Assembly (NCBI RefSeq): GCF_024399475.1
Contig: NZ_CP101620.1
Location: forward strand, 1,407,608-1,471,607
Source of the DNA: Allocoprobacillus halotolerans
Lineage (GTDB): Bacteria > Bacillota_I > Bacilli_A > Erysipelotrichales > Coprobacillaceae
Direction: 5' to 3'
Length of the DNA stretch: 64,000 bases
Made by a program: the position numbers and the translations under genes. The notes under the pieces were generated by a model, which saw only the letters and a program-made list of their open reading frames with translations, searched no databases and was not told where the DNA came from. This document shows, one piece after another, positions 18,994-27,350 of this stretch; positions within the stretch are counted from its first letter, which is position 1, and each line of letters starts with the position of its first letter.

Positions 18994-19850
18994 AAATATT
19001 TGATCGTCAGGGACAAGAATTAAAAGTCAATCAAAGTCAAAATCAATTATTAAGATTGTTATATAGTCATTTTTTAGGAAGATGTGCACTGAAAGTGTTA
19101 ACCCTTCCTTTTATTACCTATATTGGTGGTTGGTATATGAACAGTCGTTTTTCAAAACGTAAGATTCAACCATTTATTACCCAAAATCAAATAAATATGA
19201 GTCAATATGAAAAGCAAGATTATTGTTGTTATAATGACTTTTTTACTAGAAAAATCAAAAAAGACAAAAGACCTATCCATATGCAAGATGATGTTTTGAT
19301 TGCACCAGCAGATTCAAAATTATCATATTATCGTATTACACAAGATACGCATTTAAAAATCAAAGATTCTATCTATGCTTTATCAGATCTTTTACAAAAT
19401 GAAACATTGGCTCAAACATATGATGGGGGAGTCTGTCTGATTTTTAGATTAACTGTTGATGATTATCATCGTTATTGTTTTATTGATGATGGAACAAAAG
19501 AAAAAGATGTTTATATTCAAGGTGTATTTCATACTGTCAATCCCATTGCAAATGATTATTATCCTATCTATAAACAAAATTCACGTTCTTATTCTTTATT
19601 ACATACAAAACATTTTGATGATGTGATTTATATGGAAGTTGGAGCGATGATGGTAGGAAAGATTGTCAATCATTCCTTAATGTCTTTTCATCGTGGTGAT
19701 GAAAAAGGATATTTTGAGTTTGGAGGTTCAACAATTGTTGTCTTATTGAAAAAAGATATTGTTGAAATAGATGAAGATATTATACAAAATTCATTAAATC
19801 ATGATGAAACACGTGTACTTATGGGAGAAAGAATTGGAATAAGAAAATAA
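18990..19850 (+). CDS. psd: Phosphatidylserine decarboxylase proenzyme
   Basis: 286 residues, converting phosphatidylserine to phosphatidylethanolamine. The self-cleavage site that generates the pyruvoyl cofactor is visible as FGGSTIV near the C-terminus (G-S-T), and VDDYHRYCF plus VNPIANDYYPIY are family-typical. ATG 18990 is chosen because it overlaps the pssA stop; an open frame starting 21 bases earlier has no ribosome site. Membrane-associated. Identity is certain from motif and context. Confidence 0.93.
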   Translation: MKIFDRQGQELKVNQSQNQLLRLLYSHFLGRCALKVLTLPFITYIGGWYMNSRFSKRKIQPFITQNQINMSQYEKQDYCCYNDFFTRKIKKDKRPIHMQDDVLIAPADSKLSYYRITQDTHLKIKDSIYALSDLLQNETLAQTYDGGVCLIFRLTVDDYHRYCFIDDGTKEKDVYIQGVFHTVNPIANDYYPIYKQNSRSYSLLHTKHFDDVIYMEVGAMMVGKIVNHSLMSFHRGDEKGYFEFGGSTIVVLLKKDIVEIDEDIIQNSLNHDETRVLMGERIGIRK

Positions 19851-19862
19851 GGAGGAAAGAAA

Positions 19863-20636
19863 ATGTCAAAGGTTATAGCTGTTACAAATCAAAAAGGTGG
19901 AGTTGGTAAAACAACAACAAGTGTTAATCTGAGTGCAGCTCTTGCTTATATGGGAAAAAAGGTTTTATTGATTGATATTGATCCTCAGGCGAATGCAACG
20001 CAGGGATTAGGTATTGATCGTTTATCTTTAGAATATACAATTTATGACGCTATTACACAACAAATGCCAATCAGGGAAATTCGCATTCCTTCAGGAGTAG
20101 ATAACCTTGACATTGTTCCTGCGAATATTGATTTGGCTGGTGTGGAAATAGAACTTTCACAAGTGAAATCAGGACGTGAACAAAGATTGAAAGGGGCATT
20201 AGGAGATTTAAGAAATCAATATGATTATGTGATTATTGATTGTCCTCCAGCTTTAGGTTTGTTAAATACCAATGCTTTAACAGCTGCTGATTCAGTTTTG
20301 ATTCCTGTTCAATGTGAATATTATGCTTTGGAGGGATTAACACAATTATTAAATACAATCTTATTGACACAAAAAGTCTTTAATGAAAATCTAACCATTG
20401 AAGGTGTATTATTAACAATGTTAGATGCACGTACAAATTTAGGCGTCGAAGTTTCACAGGAAGTGCGTAAATATTTTAGAGAAAAAGTTTATGATGTGGT
20501 GATTCCAAGAAATATTAAATTATCAGAAGCTCCATCTGAAGGATTAAATATTTTTGATTATGATGCTCATTCTGAAGGAGCAAAATCATATGCAAAACTA
20601 GCGAAGGAAGTGGTGAAACGTAATGGCCGCAAGTAA
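19863..20636 (+). CDS. parA: Chromosome-partitioning ATPase ParA/Soj
   Basis: 257 residues. Deviant Walker A KGGVGKTT is at residues 11-18, the Walker A' aspartate in LLIDIDPQANAT, and Walker B in YVIIDCPPALG. ATP-dependent DNA-binding partner of ParB in segregation and control of replication initiation. AAGGAGG is 6-7 bases upstream. The gene follows psd by 12 bases and overlaps parB by 14. This chromosomal pair usually lies near the replication origin; no intact parS site was seen in the window. Confidence 0.95.
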   Translation: MSKVIAVTNQKGGVGKTTTSVNLSAALAYMGKKVLLIDIDPQANATQGLGIDRLSLEYTIYDAITQQMPIREIRIPSGVDNLDIVPANIDLAGVEIELSQVKSGREQRLKGALGDLRNQYDYVIIDCPPALGLLNTNALTAADSVLIPVQCEYYALEGLTQLLNTILLTQKVFNENLTIEGVLLTMLDARTNLGVEVSQEVRKYFREKVYDVVIPRNIKLSEAPSEGLNIFDYDAHSEGAKSYAKLAKEVVKRNGRK

Positions 20637-21507
20637 AAAGAAAAAGAGTGGTTTGGGAAAAGGTTTAAATGAATTATTTCAAGGTGAAGATATTCAAACA
20701 ATGATTGATGCGATTGAGAAGAAACCTTCTCAATTTTCACAGATTCAAGTGCCAATTGAACAGATTCGTCCTAATCCTTATCAGCCAAGAAAACATTTTG
20801 ATGAAGAAAAATTGAATGAATTGGCACAATCTATTAAGGAACATGGGATTTTTCAACCAATTATTTTAAAAGAAGCTATTCAAGGTTATGAAATTGTTGC
20901 GGGAGAAAGACGTTATCGTGCAGCATCGCTTGTAGGATTGAAAGAAATACCAGCGATTATTGTTGATTTTACAGATCAACAGATGATGGAAATAGCATTG
21001 TTAGAAAATATTCAAAGAGAAGATTTGAATGCGATTGAAGAAGCACAGGCTTATCAAACTATGATGACAAAGCTTAAATTAACGCAAGAAGAACTTGCCA
21101 AACGTATAGGTAAGTCAAGAGCTCATGTGGCTAATACAGTCAGACTTTTAAAGATGCCTCAAAAATTACAAGATTATGTTTTAGAAGGAACGCTGACAAT
21201 GGGGCATATTAAACCATTGATTACAATTGATGAAAAGAAAGCGTTAGAAGTCGCAAAAAAAGCAATTGATCAACAGTTATCGGTTAGAGAAGTTGAAGAT
21301 ATTGTCAAAGGAATTAAACTTCAAGAAGCAAGAAAATCGAAACCAAAAGAAGTGAAACCTAAAGAATATGTTTACGTTGAAGGTTTGTTACGTAAAAAAT
21401 ATCGTACAAAGATTAAAGTCGATGAACATACGATTACTTTAAAATATACGGATACTAAAGATTTAAATCGTATCCTAGAATTAATGGGTGTTATTGAAGA
21501 AGAATAA
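20623..21507 (+). CDS. parB: Chromosome-partitioning protein ParB/Spo0J
   Basis: 294 residues. Opens with the conserved GLGKGLNELF; the CTPase/ParB-N box GERRYRAASLVG is near residue 90; the HTH that reads parS is EELAKRIGKSRAHVANTVRLL around 155; the C-terminal dimerisation region is basic. Binds parS and spreads as a CTP-dependent clamp. Overlaps parA; ends with a terminator hairpin. Confidence 0.95.
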   Translation: MAASKKKKSGLGKGLNELFQGEDIQTMIDAIEKKPSQFSQIQVPIEQIRPNPYQPRKHFDEEKLNELAQSIKEHGIFQPIILKEAIQGYEIVAGERRYRAASLVGLKEIPAIIVDFTDQQMMEIALLENIQREDLNAIEEAQAYQTMMTKLKLTQEELAKRIGKSRAHVANTVRLLKMPQKLQDYVLEGTLTMGHIKPLITIDEKKALEVAKKAIDQQLSVREVEDIVKGIKLQEARKSKPKEVKPKEYVYVEGLLRKKYRTKIKVDEHTITLKYTDTKDLNRILELMGVIEEE

Positions 21508-21514
21508 AAAGATA

Positions 21515-21546
21515 AAAGAATTTCTGTAAAAGGAAATTCTTTTTTG
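21515..21546 (+). terminator. Terminator of parAB
   Basis: AAGAATTTC/GAAATTCTT with an 8-base loop and six T residues. Confidence 0.8.
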
Positions 21547-21967
21547 ACTAAATAATTCAAATATTTTTAATATAAGTCAAATTTTTAATGAATCAAGTGA
21601 AATAATTATGAAATAACTTAAATATTTATTGAATTAAATCAAATTATTTATTAAAACAGAAATATTCTCTTAACTCTATTGTATTTGATTATAGAGCTTA
21701 TATACTAAAAGTGTAATGGTATTGACCTATTAAATAAATGTTAAGAAAAGAGGTATTAATTTTGAAGAGAAAGATTTATTTACAAAGATTTGTTTTTTAT
21801 TTGTTGTATTATCTGTTTCCATATATCTAAAAGTGAATAATTTTTTATACACCGCTCCATTAGGAGCGTTTGATTAAACACTAACTATTAATCAATTTAA
21901 CGAATTTTCAAAAATCCTTATAGTAAGCAGTTTATTATTACTTACTATATTCTTTCTATATTATAAA
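21547..21967. other. AT-rich gap with a decayed gene start
   Basis: Very AT-rich, no complete gene. A TTG at 21762 with AAGAGG upstream opens a 22-codon hydrophobic frame (LKRKIYLQRF...) that stops at once, and a small GCTCC/GGAGC hairpin lies at 21854-21868. Probably the broken beginning of the membrane protein whose remainder may be at 21968-22213. Confidence 0.4.
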
Positions 21968-22213
21968 ATGACAACACTTTTATCTCATATTACATTATTA
22001 GATATACTCATTTTATTGTACTATTTTTCATATTTTATGATTGTTTTGGCTACTCGCTTTGCACAAGCTGAATTCGATGGGGAATTAGCACAATTAACAT
22101 TTATGTTATCATCTATCACATTTTTACAATCTTATTTTTTAAACATTGTACCTGTTGGAATATTCCTTTATATTCCAATAATATATTTGTTTTTCCAGCG
22201 AAAAAATCATTAA
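21968..22213 (+). CDS. Small hydrophobic protein, unrecognised
   Basis: 81 residues with two or three membrane-spanning stretches (LLDILILLYYFSYFMIVLA; FLNIVPVGIFLYIPIIYLF). No good Shine-Dalgarno precedes the ATG, and the upstream gap holds another hydrophobic fragment, so this is probably part of a decayed membrane gene rather than an active one. Confidence 0.35.
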   Translation: MTTLLSHITLLDILILLYYFSYFMIVLATRFAQAEFDGELAQLTFMLSSITFLQSYFLNIVPVGIFLYIPIIYLFFQRKNH

Positions 22214-22294
22214 ACAAATATGAGGTATGTCTTTTAACATATCTTTATTTGTGTTATACTTTTATAATCATTGTAATAAGTAGAGGTTTTAAGT

Positions 22295-23683
22295 ATGGAA
22301 AAGAAAATGAATTTGTTGGAAGGTCCTATTTTTCAAACGCTGATGAGATTAGCGTTGCCTATTATGGGGACGTCTTTTATCCAAATGGCTTACAATTTGA
22401 TTGATATGCTTTGGATTGGTAGATTAGGTGCTGGAGCTGTAGCGGCTGTTGGAAGTGCTGGGATGTATATGTGGTTATCCAATGGTGTTAGTACTATTGT
22501 CAAAATGGGTGGACAGGTCTGTGTTGGGCAAGCAATGGGTTCTTCACAAAAACAAAAGGCTGTTGAATATAGTGAAGCGACGTTTCAGCTAGGTATCGTT
22601 TTTGGATTGATATTTGGAATTATAACAATTCTTTTTTATCAGCCAATGATTGGTTTCTTTGATTTAAATTCCAAAGAAGTGATTCAACAAGCACAAATCT
22701 ATTTAATCATAACTTGTGGATTGGTTGTGATTAATTTTATCAATCAAATTTTTACAAGTTTGATGACAGCCATAGGCAATAGTCATCATCCTTTTATTGC
22801 TACAACAATAGGATTGATTGTGAATATCATTTTGGATCCTTTATGTATTTTTACATTACACATGGGTGTGATGGGAGCAGCAGTTGCTACAGTCATTGCA
22901 CAAATGATTGTTAGTTTATTGATGATTTATTATGCTAGAAAAGATACTCTTTTGTTTGATACATTTAAACTTATGACAAAGGTGCCTTATCAAAGATTTC
23001 GACATATTATAAAAATTGGTTTACCAACAGGAATTCAAAGTATTTGTTTTACATTTATTTCTATGGTTATTGCGAGATTTATCGCTGGATATGGGGATGA
23101 GGCTATAGCTGTACAAAAAGTTGGTTCACAAATTGAATCTATTTCATGGTTAAGTGCCGAAGGCTTTGGAAGTGCTCTGAATGCTTTTGTGGCACAAAAT
23201 TATGGAAATCAAAATTTAGAACGTGTTCAAAAAGGAACGATTTCAGCATTAAAGACATGTATGATTTGGGGGCTTTTGACAACAATTATTTTACTTGTTT
23301 TCCCACAATATATTTTTCAGCTCTTTATTAATGAAAAAGATGTTATTCCTTTAGGAGTTGATTATTTACAGATTCTGGCTTTTTCCCAATTATTTATGTG
23401 TATTGAAAGCACCTTGGCTGGAACATTAAATGGAATAGGAAAAACCTTTATTCCATCATGCATATCATCAACTTTAACAGCGACTAGAATTCCAATGGTT
23501 ATGGTTTTATCAACGACTTTTTTAGGGTTAAATGGAATCTGGTGGTCTATTTCTATTTCAAGTATTTGTAAAGGTTTGGTTATGATGGTTTGTTTTATTT
23601 ATGTTATGAAAAAATATCACCGCAAAAGTGATATTTTTTCGTATACTTACTTATATTTGATTAAATCTTTATGTGTTCTTTGA
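22295..23683 (+). CDS. MATE-family multidrug/cation antiporter
   Basis: 462 residues, ~12 membrane segments, recognised as a MATE efflux protein by its opening (LEGPIFQTLMRLALPIMGTSFIQ), the NLIDMLWIGRLG loop, and the mirrored second half (GLPTGIQSICFT). Exports drugs or organic cations against Na+ or H+. The last ~25 codons run through a bidirectional terminator hairpin and 37 bases into the convergent ABC gene, so the natural stop may have been lost or the tail is simply long. Confidence 0.9.
   Translation: MEKKMNLLEGPIFQTLMRLALPIMGTSFIQMAYNLIDMLWIGRLGAGAVAAVGSAGMYMWLSNGVSTIVKMGGQVCVGQAMGSSQKQKAVEYSEATFQLGIVFGLIFGIITILFYQPMIGFFDLNSKEVIQQAQIYLIITCGLVVINFINQIFTSLMTAIGNSHHPFIATTIGLIVNIILDPLCIFTLHMGVMGAAVATVIAQMIVSLLMIYYARKDTLLFDTFKLMTKVPYQRFRHIIKIGLPTGIQSICFTFISMVIARFIAGYGDEAIAVQKVGSQIESISWLSAEGFGSALNAFVAQNYGNQNLERVQKGTISALKTCMIWGLLTTIILLVFPQYIFQLFINEKDVIPLGVDYLQILAFSQLFMCIESTLAGTLNGIGKTFIPSCISSTLTATRIPMVMVLSTTFLGLNGIWWSISISSICKGLVMMVCFIYVMKKYHRKSDIFSYTYLYLIKSLCVL
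23609..23639. terminator. Bidirectional terminator between the MATE and ABC genes, inside the MATE reading frame
   Basis: AAAAAATATCAC/GTGATATTTTTT with a 7-base loop, A-run and T-run on both sides. It lies 44 bases before the MATE stop codon. Confidence 0.75.
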
Positions 23684-24933
23684 TAATATTTTTGACGACT
23701 GTAATCATCGGGATATTGTTGATATGTTTCTTCAATGTGTCGAGGATCATCAACAGGAATATGGAGTTGATGGAAATAATGAATAAAGTGAATGAAATCA
23801 TCTCTATTTTTAAGTTTTAATTTATAAATACCTTTTTCACTGACACAATCTAACTGAATATTAAAAATATACTGACTAAAGATACCAAAACTTTGAAAAT
23901 GAGCCGTTAAATTCATACGTATTTCTTGAATGTCCTGTAAATCAAATTCAATATCATCATTTCTCACATTCGTATATTTCACATGTGTCCCTTCAATATA
24001 TAAAGAGGTGCTGTTTTTAAGAATATTCTCATCGCTTTCAATACCATCCATAACCATATAAACAGTTTGTCTTGATACAAAAGCAATATCTTGATTTTGA
24101 ATATTCATTTGTTGAGGTTTTGTATCTTGTGAAGAACTTGTTGGTTGAATCGTTTTATCAAATTCAAAAAGCAATGTATCTTGATGAATGATGTCATTGA
24201 TTTGATCTAAAAATTCTCTTTGATTGGCTTGATTTCTTTGAATCACTGTTTTAATACCACTATCATAGAGATACATCATTGTTTTTGCATAACTGGCGAT
24301 CATAGGATCATGGGTTACCAAAACAATCGTTGTATCATTTTGATTAAGCTTGGATAAGATTGTGAGTAACTTATGAGAATTTTTAGAATCCAGATTACCG
24401 GTTGGTTCATCGCAGAAAATAATTTCTGGATGATTAATCAATGCTCTGGCAATAGCTGTTCTTTGACATTCCCCACCAGAACATTCATGAGGAAACTTGT
24501 CTAAGATTTTTTCAATTTCCAATGTTTTTGCCATTTCTAAAACTTTTGCTTCAATCTCTTTTTTGCTTTGATGTCCTAAAATAATAGGTGCAGCAATATT
24601 ATCATAAATAGATAAATAAGGAATCAGATTATGATTTTGAAAAACAAAACCTAATTTTTGGTAGCGAAATTCACATAATTCATCTTTACGCATTCGTGAT
24701 AAATGTTTACCAAAGATTTGAATATCACCACGACTTGGATTATCCAATGTAGATAAACAATTCAATAATGTACTTTTCCCTGAACCAGAAGGACCCATAA
24801 TACTAATGAAATCTCCTTTTTGAAGTTCAAAATTCACATTGTTTAAAGCGTAGATATTCTTTCCACGTTTTAATAAAATATCAGGGTCATAAATTTTAGA
24901 AATGTTATTCGCTTCGATTAAGATATTTGACAT
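23647..24933 (-). CDS. ABC transporter ATP-binding protein with C-terminal extension (BceA/MacB type)
   Basis: 428 residues. The first ~225 are a LolD/BceA-type ATPase: Walker A GPSGSGKST near residue 48, signature SGGECQRTAIARAL near 153, Walker [15 protein letters not shown] near 173, switch VTHD near 205. About 200 further residues, unusual for this family, contain a beta-rich segment (SLYIEGTHVKYTNV, IEFDLQDIQEIRMN, IYKLKLKNRDDFIHF) that looks like a YcxB/PH-type fold. AAAGGAGG is 9 bases upstream. The gene overlaps the 3' end of its permease by 29 bases. Probably peptide export or envelope-stress resistance; substrate unknown. Confidence 0.86.
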   Translation of the reverse strand: MSNILIEANNISKIYDPDILLKRGKNIYALNNVNFELQKGDFISIMGPSGSGKSTLLNCLSTLDNPSRGDIQIFGKHLSRMRKDELCEFRYQKLGFVFQNHNLIPYLSIYDNIAAPIILGHQSKKEIEAKVLEMAKTLEIEKILDKFPHECSGGECQRTAIARALINHPEIIFCDEPTGNLDSKNSHKLLTILSKLNQNDTTIVLVTHDPMIASYAKTMMYLYDSGIKTVIQRNQANQREFLDQINDIIHQDTLLFEFDKTIQPTSSSQDTKPQQMNIQNQDIAFVSRQTVYMVMDGIESDENILKNSTSLYIEGTHVKYTNVRNDDIEFDLQDIQEIRMNLTAHFQSFGIFSQYIFNIQLDCVSEKGIYKLKLKNRDDFIHFIHYFHQLHIPVDDPRHIEETYQQYPDDYSRQKYYQRTHKDLIKYK

Positions 24934-26227
24934 GAGAAGTAACCTCCTTTATAAATTGCTTTTCTTTGCAGATCATATACATCATAAAAATCAAATATAA
25001 GACAACATAAAGTATTTCTAAACTATACATCACTTGACTCTTTAAGATATGACTCATAATAATATATTGCCCCAAATAATGAATATAGAGATAAGGAATA
25101 AAGACAATGGATAATAAGAAAATAAGATTTTTTAAAAGTGAAATTTTAAAGAGTTGCTGGGGATGGTATCCTAAAGCGCCTTGAGTGGCATAAGTTCTTT
25201 GTAAAGATTGAAGATATAAAGTATATTTAATGATAAAACTCAACAATAACATCATAAGTATCATGACAAAGCAAGGAATAATGAATGGGCTTAAGAAGTT
25301 CGTTTGATCACACATAATCAATAACATAAAGATAAGTGGTAGAATAATGGAATGAATATTGGTAATTGATGACAACTGATGAGTCATATACATATAACTT
25401 GTCATAGCATGAAAGAGAAATGGATGGTGGACAATCTGTTGATGGCATAAATCAAATAATAAAGGAATAAAACGATTAGATAGATAAATAATGGCTGAAA
25501 AACAAAGCAAGAAATAAACCAATTTATTTTCTAATAACGAAATAGTTATTAATGCATATATTGAATAGAAAAGAATAATAAATTCAATGATGGCAATAAG
25601 AATAGAACCAATGGGAATTTGACGTTTATAGAAATGACGACTCATCGATATCTTATAGGGAGCAATTCCTCGTGTTGTTTTTTGTGTCAAGGTTTCCATG
25701 ATATGACAATCAATATAAGTAAACTGACTGGCACTGATAGCAAGAATTAAAATGAAAGTGGCCAAAATGAAGAACATGTATATAAAAAGTGTATAAGGAA
25801 TATTGTATTGGAAAAGGAAGTTTAATTGAATAAACTGGAAGAAAGTATTCATTCCTAACATCCATAGAATACCTAAACAAAAACCTAATAAAAATGCAAT
25901 GATAAGCATGATACCATATTGAATCATTAAATAAGTAAAAAGGTCTTTGGGTTTTCTTCCAAACAACAATAACATAGAAAATTCATGTTGCTTATTTTGG
26001 ATAAAATATTTTGTGATAAAGATGCTTAAAACAATAGCGATAATCAAGGCTATAAAAGGAATAAAACTTATAAACATAAATGTGATGGTATCTAATCCAA
26101 GATGACTTAAATGTTCATACATGGCAAGAAAACAAAATTCAAAAGATGCCAATAATGTTAAAATGATCAACAACAGACAATAGTCTTTCTTTTGATGGCT
26201 TACTATTTTTTGAACAAACGCAAACAT
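24905..26227 (-). CDS. ABC permease, FtsX-like
   Basis: 440 residues, about ten hydrophobic segments. The N-terminal half has the FtsX/BceB features: four helices and a coupling segment (KQHEFSMLLLFGRKPKDLF). There is no large extracellular domain, so it is about half of a BceB. I choose ATG 26227 (MFAFVQKIVSHQ) with AAGAAGGGA upstream; a longer frame to 26284 has no ribosome site. First gene of a two-gene unit with the ATPase. Confidence 0.82.
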   Translation of the reverse strand: MFAFVQKIVSHQKKDYCLLLIILTLLASFEFCFLAMYEHLSHLGLDTITFMFISFIPFIALIIAIVLSIFITKYFIQNKQHEFSMLLLFGRKPKDLFTYLMIQYGIMLIIAFLLGFCLGILWMLGMNTFFQFIQLNFLFQYNIPYTLFIYMFFILATFILILAISASQFTYIDCHIMETLTQKTTRGIAPYKISMSRHFYKRQIPIGSILIAIIEFIILFYSIYALITISLLENKLVYFLLCFSAIIYLSNRFIPLLFDLCHQQIVHHPFLFHAMTSYMYMTHQLSSITNIHSIILPLIFMLLIMCDQTNFLSPFIIPCFVMILMMLLLSFIIKYTLYLQSLQRTYATQGALGYHPQQLFKISLLKNLIFLLSIVFIPYLYIHYLGQYIIMSHILKSQVMYSLEILYVVLYLIFMMYMICKEKQFIKEVTSHVKYLNRSE

Positions 26228-26381
26228 ATATTTTCCCTTCTTTCTGTGTTTGTAAAGAATGTTCTTCCTACTTATATAATACACCTATAATAAAATAATT
26301 TAAATAATTTTTAATAATATTTTATAAAAAATAAATTGATTTATTTCTCTATTAAATATGGTTTTAAAAACTACATTTATA

Positions 26382-26410
26382 TTGACATTCAAATATATAT
26401 TTGTTAATTT
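26382..26410 (+). promoter_or_regulatory. Possible promoter of degV
   Basis: TTGACA at 26382-26387, 17-base spacer, TAATTT at 26405-26410; the ATG is 35 bases further. Confidence 0.5.
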
Positions 26411-26444
26411 ATAATTAAAGAATATACATATAAGGAGAATGGTT

Positions 26445-27278
26445 ATGAAAATTATTACAGATACAGGAGCTTTATTATCACCTAAAGAGGGAGAAAAATT
26501 AGGTGTAGGTGTTCTTCCATTAAATGTTATTGTGGATAAAAAAAGTTATAAAGAATTTGTAGAAATTGATAGTCAAGAGTTTTTGGATATGGTTAAAGAG
26601 GGTCATATTCCTAGTTCATCACAACCATCTATTGGGGAAACAATTGAAATGTTTGAACAATATCCTGATGAAGAACTTTTAGTTATAAATATGGCTGATG
26701 GTTTATCAGGAACATATCAAAGTACTATGAGTGCAAAAGAAAGTGTTGATCATAGTGACAATATTCATGTGATCAATTCAATGACTTTATGTGGACCACA
26801 AAAATATTTAGTAGAAAAAGCATTGGCTTTAAAAGAAAAAGGGTTGGATATTCATCATATTATGAAAGAATTGCATAAAAGTATTGCTTGTGAAAAATCA
26901 TTTTTGATTCCACAGGATTTTGGATTCTTAAAACGTGGAGGACGTTTGACACCATTAGCGGCTACACTTGGGGGTATGTTAAAAATTACACCAATTATGA
27001 CAACAACCAAAGATGCCAAAAGATTAGAAAAATATGCTATGAAAAAGACATTAAAAAGTGCAGTGAAAGAAATTATTAAGGCTTTTCAGGAACTAGGGGT
27101 TAATGAAGAATTCAAAATTTATGTGACACATGCAGGAGTATTAAAACAGGCACAAGATGTTGTCAAACAATTACAGGCTACTTTTGAAAATACAATTATT
27201 GAAATGTATGATCTTTCTCCTGTTTTTATTGCCCAAGGTGGACCTGGCTGCATTGCAATTCAAACAATTAGAAAATAG
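26445..27278 (+). CDS. DegV-family fatty acid-binding protein
   Basis: 277 residues. Family marks: IITDTGALL at the N-terminus (DegV domain 1, normally TDSxxDL), SSQPSIGE near residue 58, the serine-containing loop MADGLSGTYQS near 85, and the GGRLTP motif in LKRGGRLTPLAATLGG near 165. DegV proteins (FakB) bind fatty acids for phosphorylation by FakA. ATG 26445 is preferred over 26439 because AAGGAG ends 7 bases before it. Single-gene unit ending in a terminator. Confidence 0.92.
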   Translation: MKIITDTGALLSPKEGEKLGVGVLPLNVIVDKKSYKEFVEIDSQEFLDMVKEGHIPSSSQPSIGETIEMFEQYPDEELLVINMADGLSGTYQSTMSAKESVDHSDNIHVINSMTLCGPQKYLVEKALALKEKGLDIHHIMKELHKSIACEKSFLIPQDFGFLKRGGRLTPLAATLGGMLKITPIMTTTKDAKRLEKYAMKKTLKSAVKEIIKAFQELGVNEEFKIYVTHAGVLKQAQDVVKQLQATFENTIIEMYDLSPVFIAQGGPGCIAIQTIRK

Positions 27279-27288
27279 GTAGAATAGG

Positions 27289-27319
27289 GACTATTAATGA
27301 TGTCATTAATGGTCTTTTA
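27289..27319 (+). terminator. Terminator of degV
   Basis: GACTATTAATGA/TCATTAATGGTC with a two-base gap, followed by TTTTAT. Confidence 0.7.
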
Positions 27320-27350
27320 TTATATAATGATAAAAAGGATGGTGGTTATA

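Noticed and set aside
19800-19830. Possible parS site (GAAACACGTGT) near parAB
   Set aside because: Only a partial match to the 16-base TGTTTCACGTGAAACA palindrome and inside the psd coding sequence; not enough to call.
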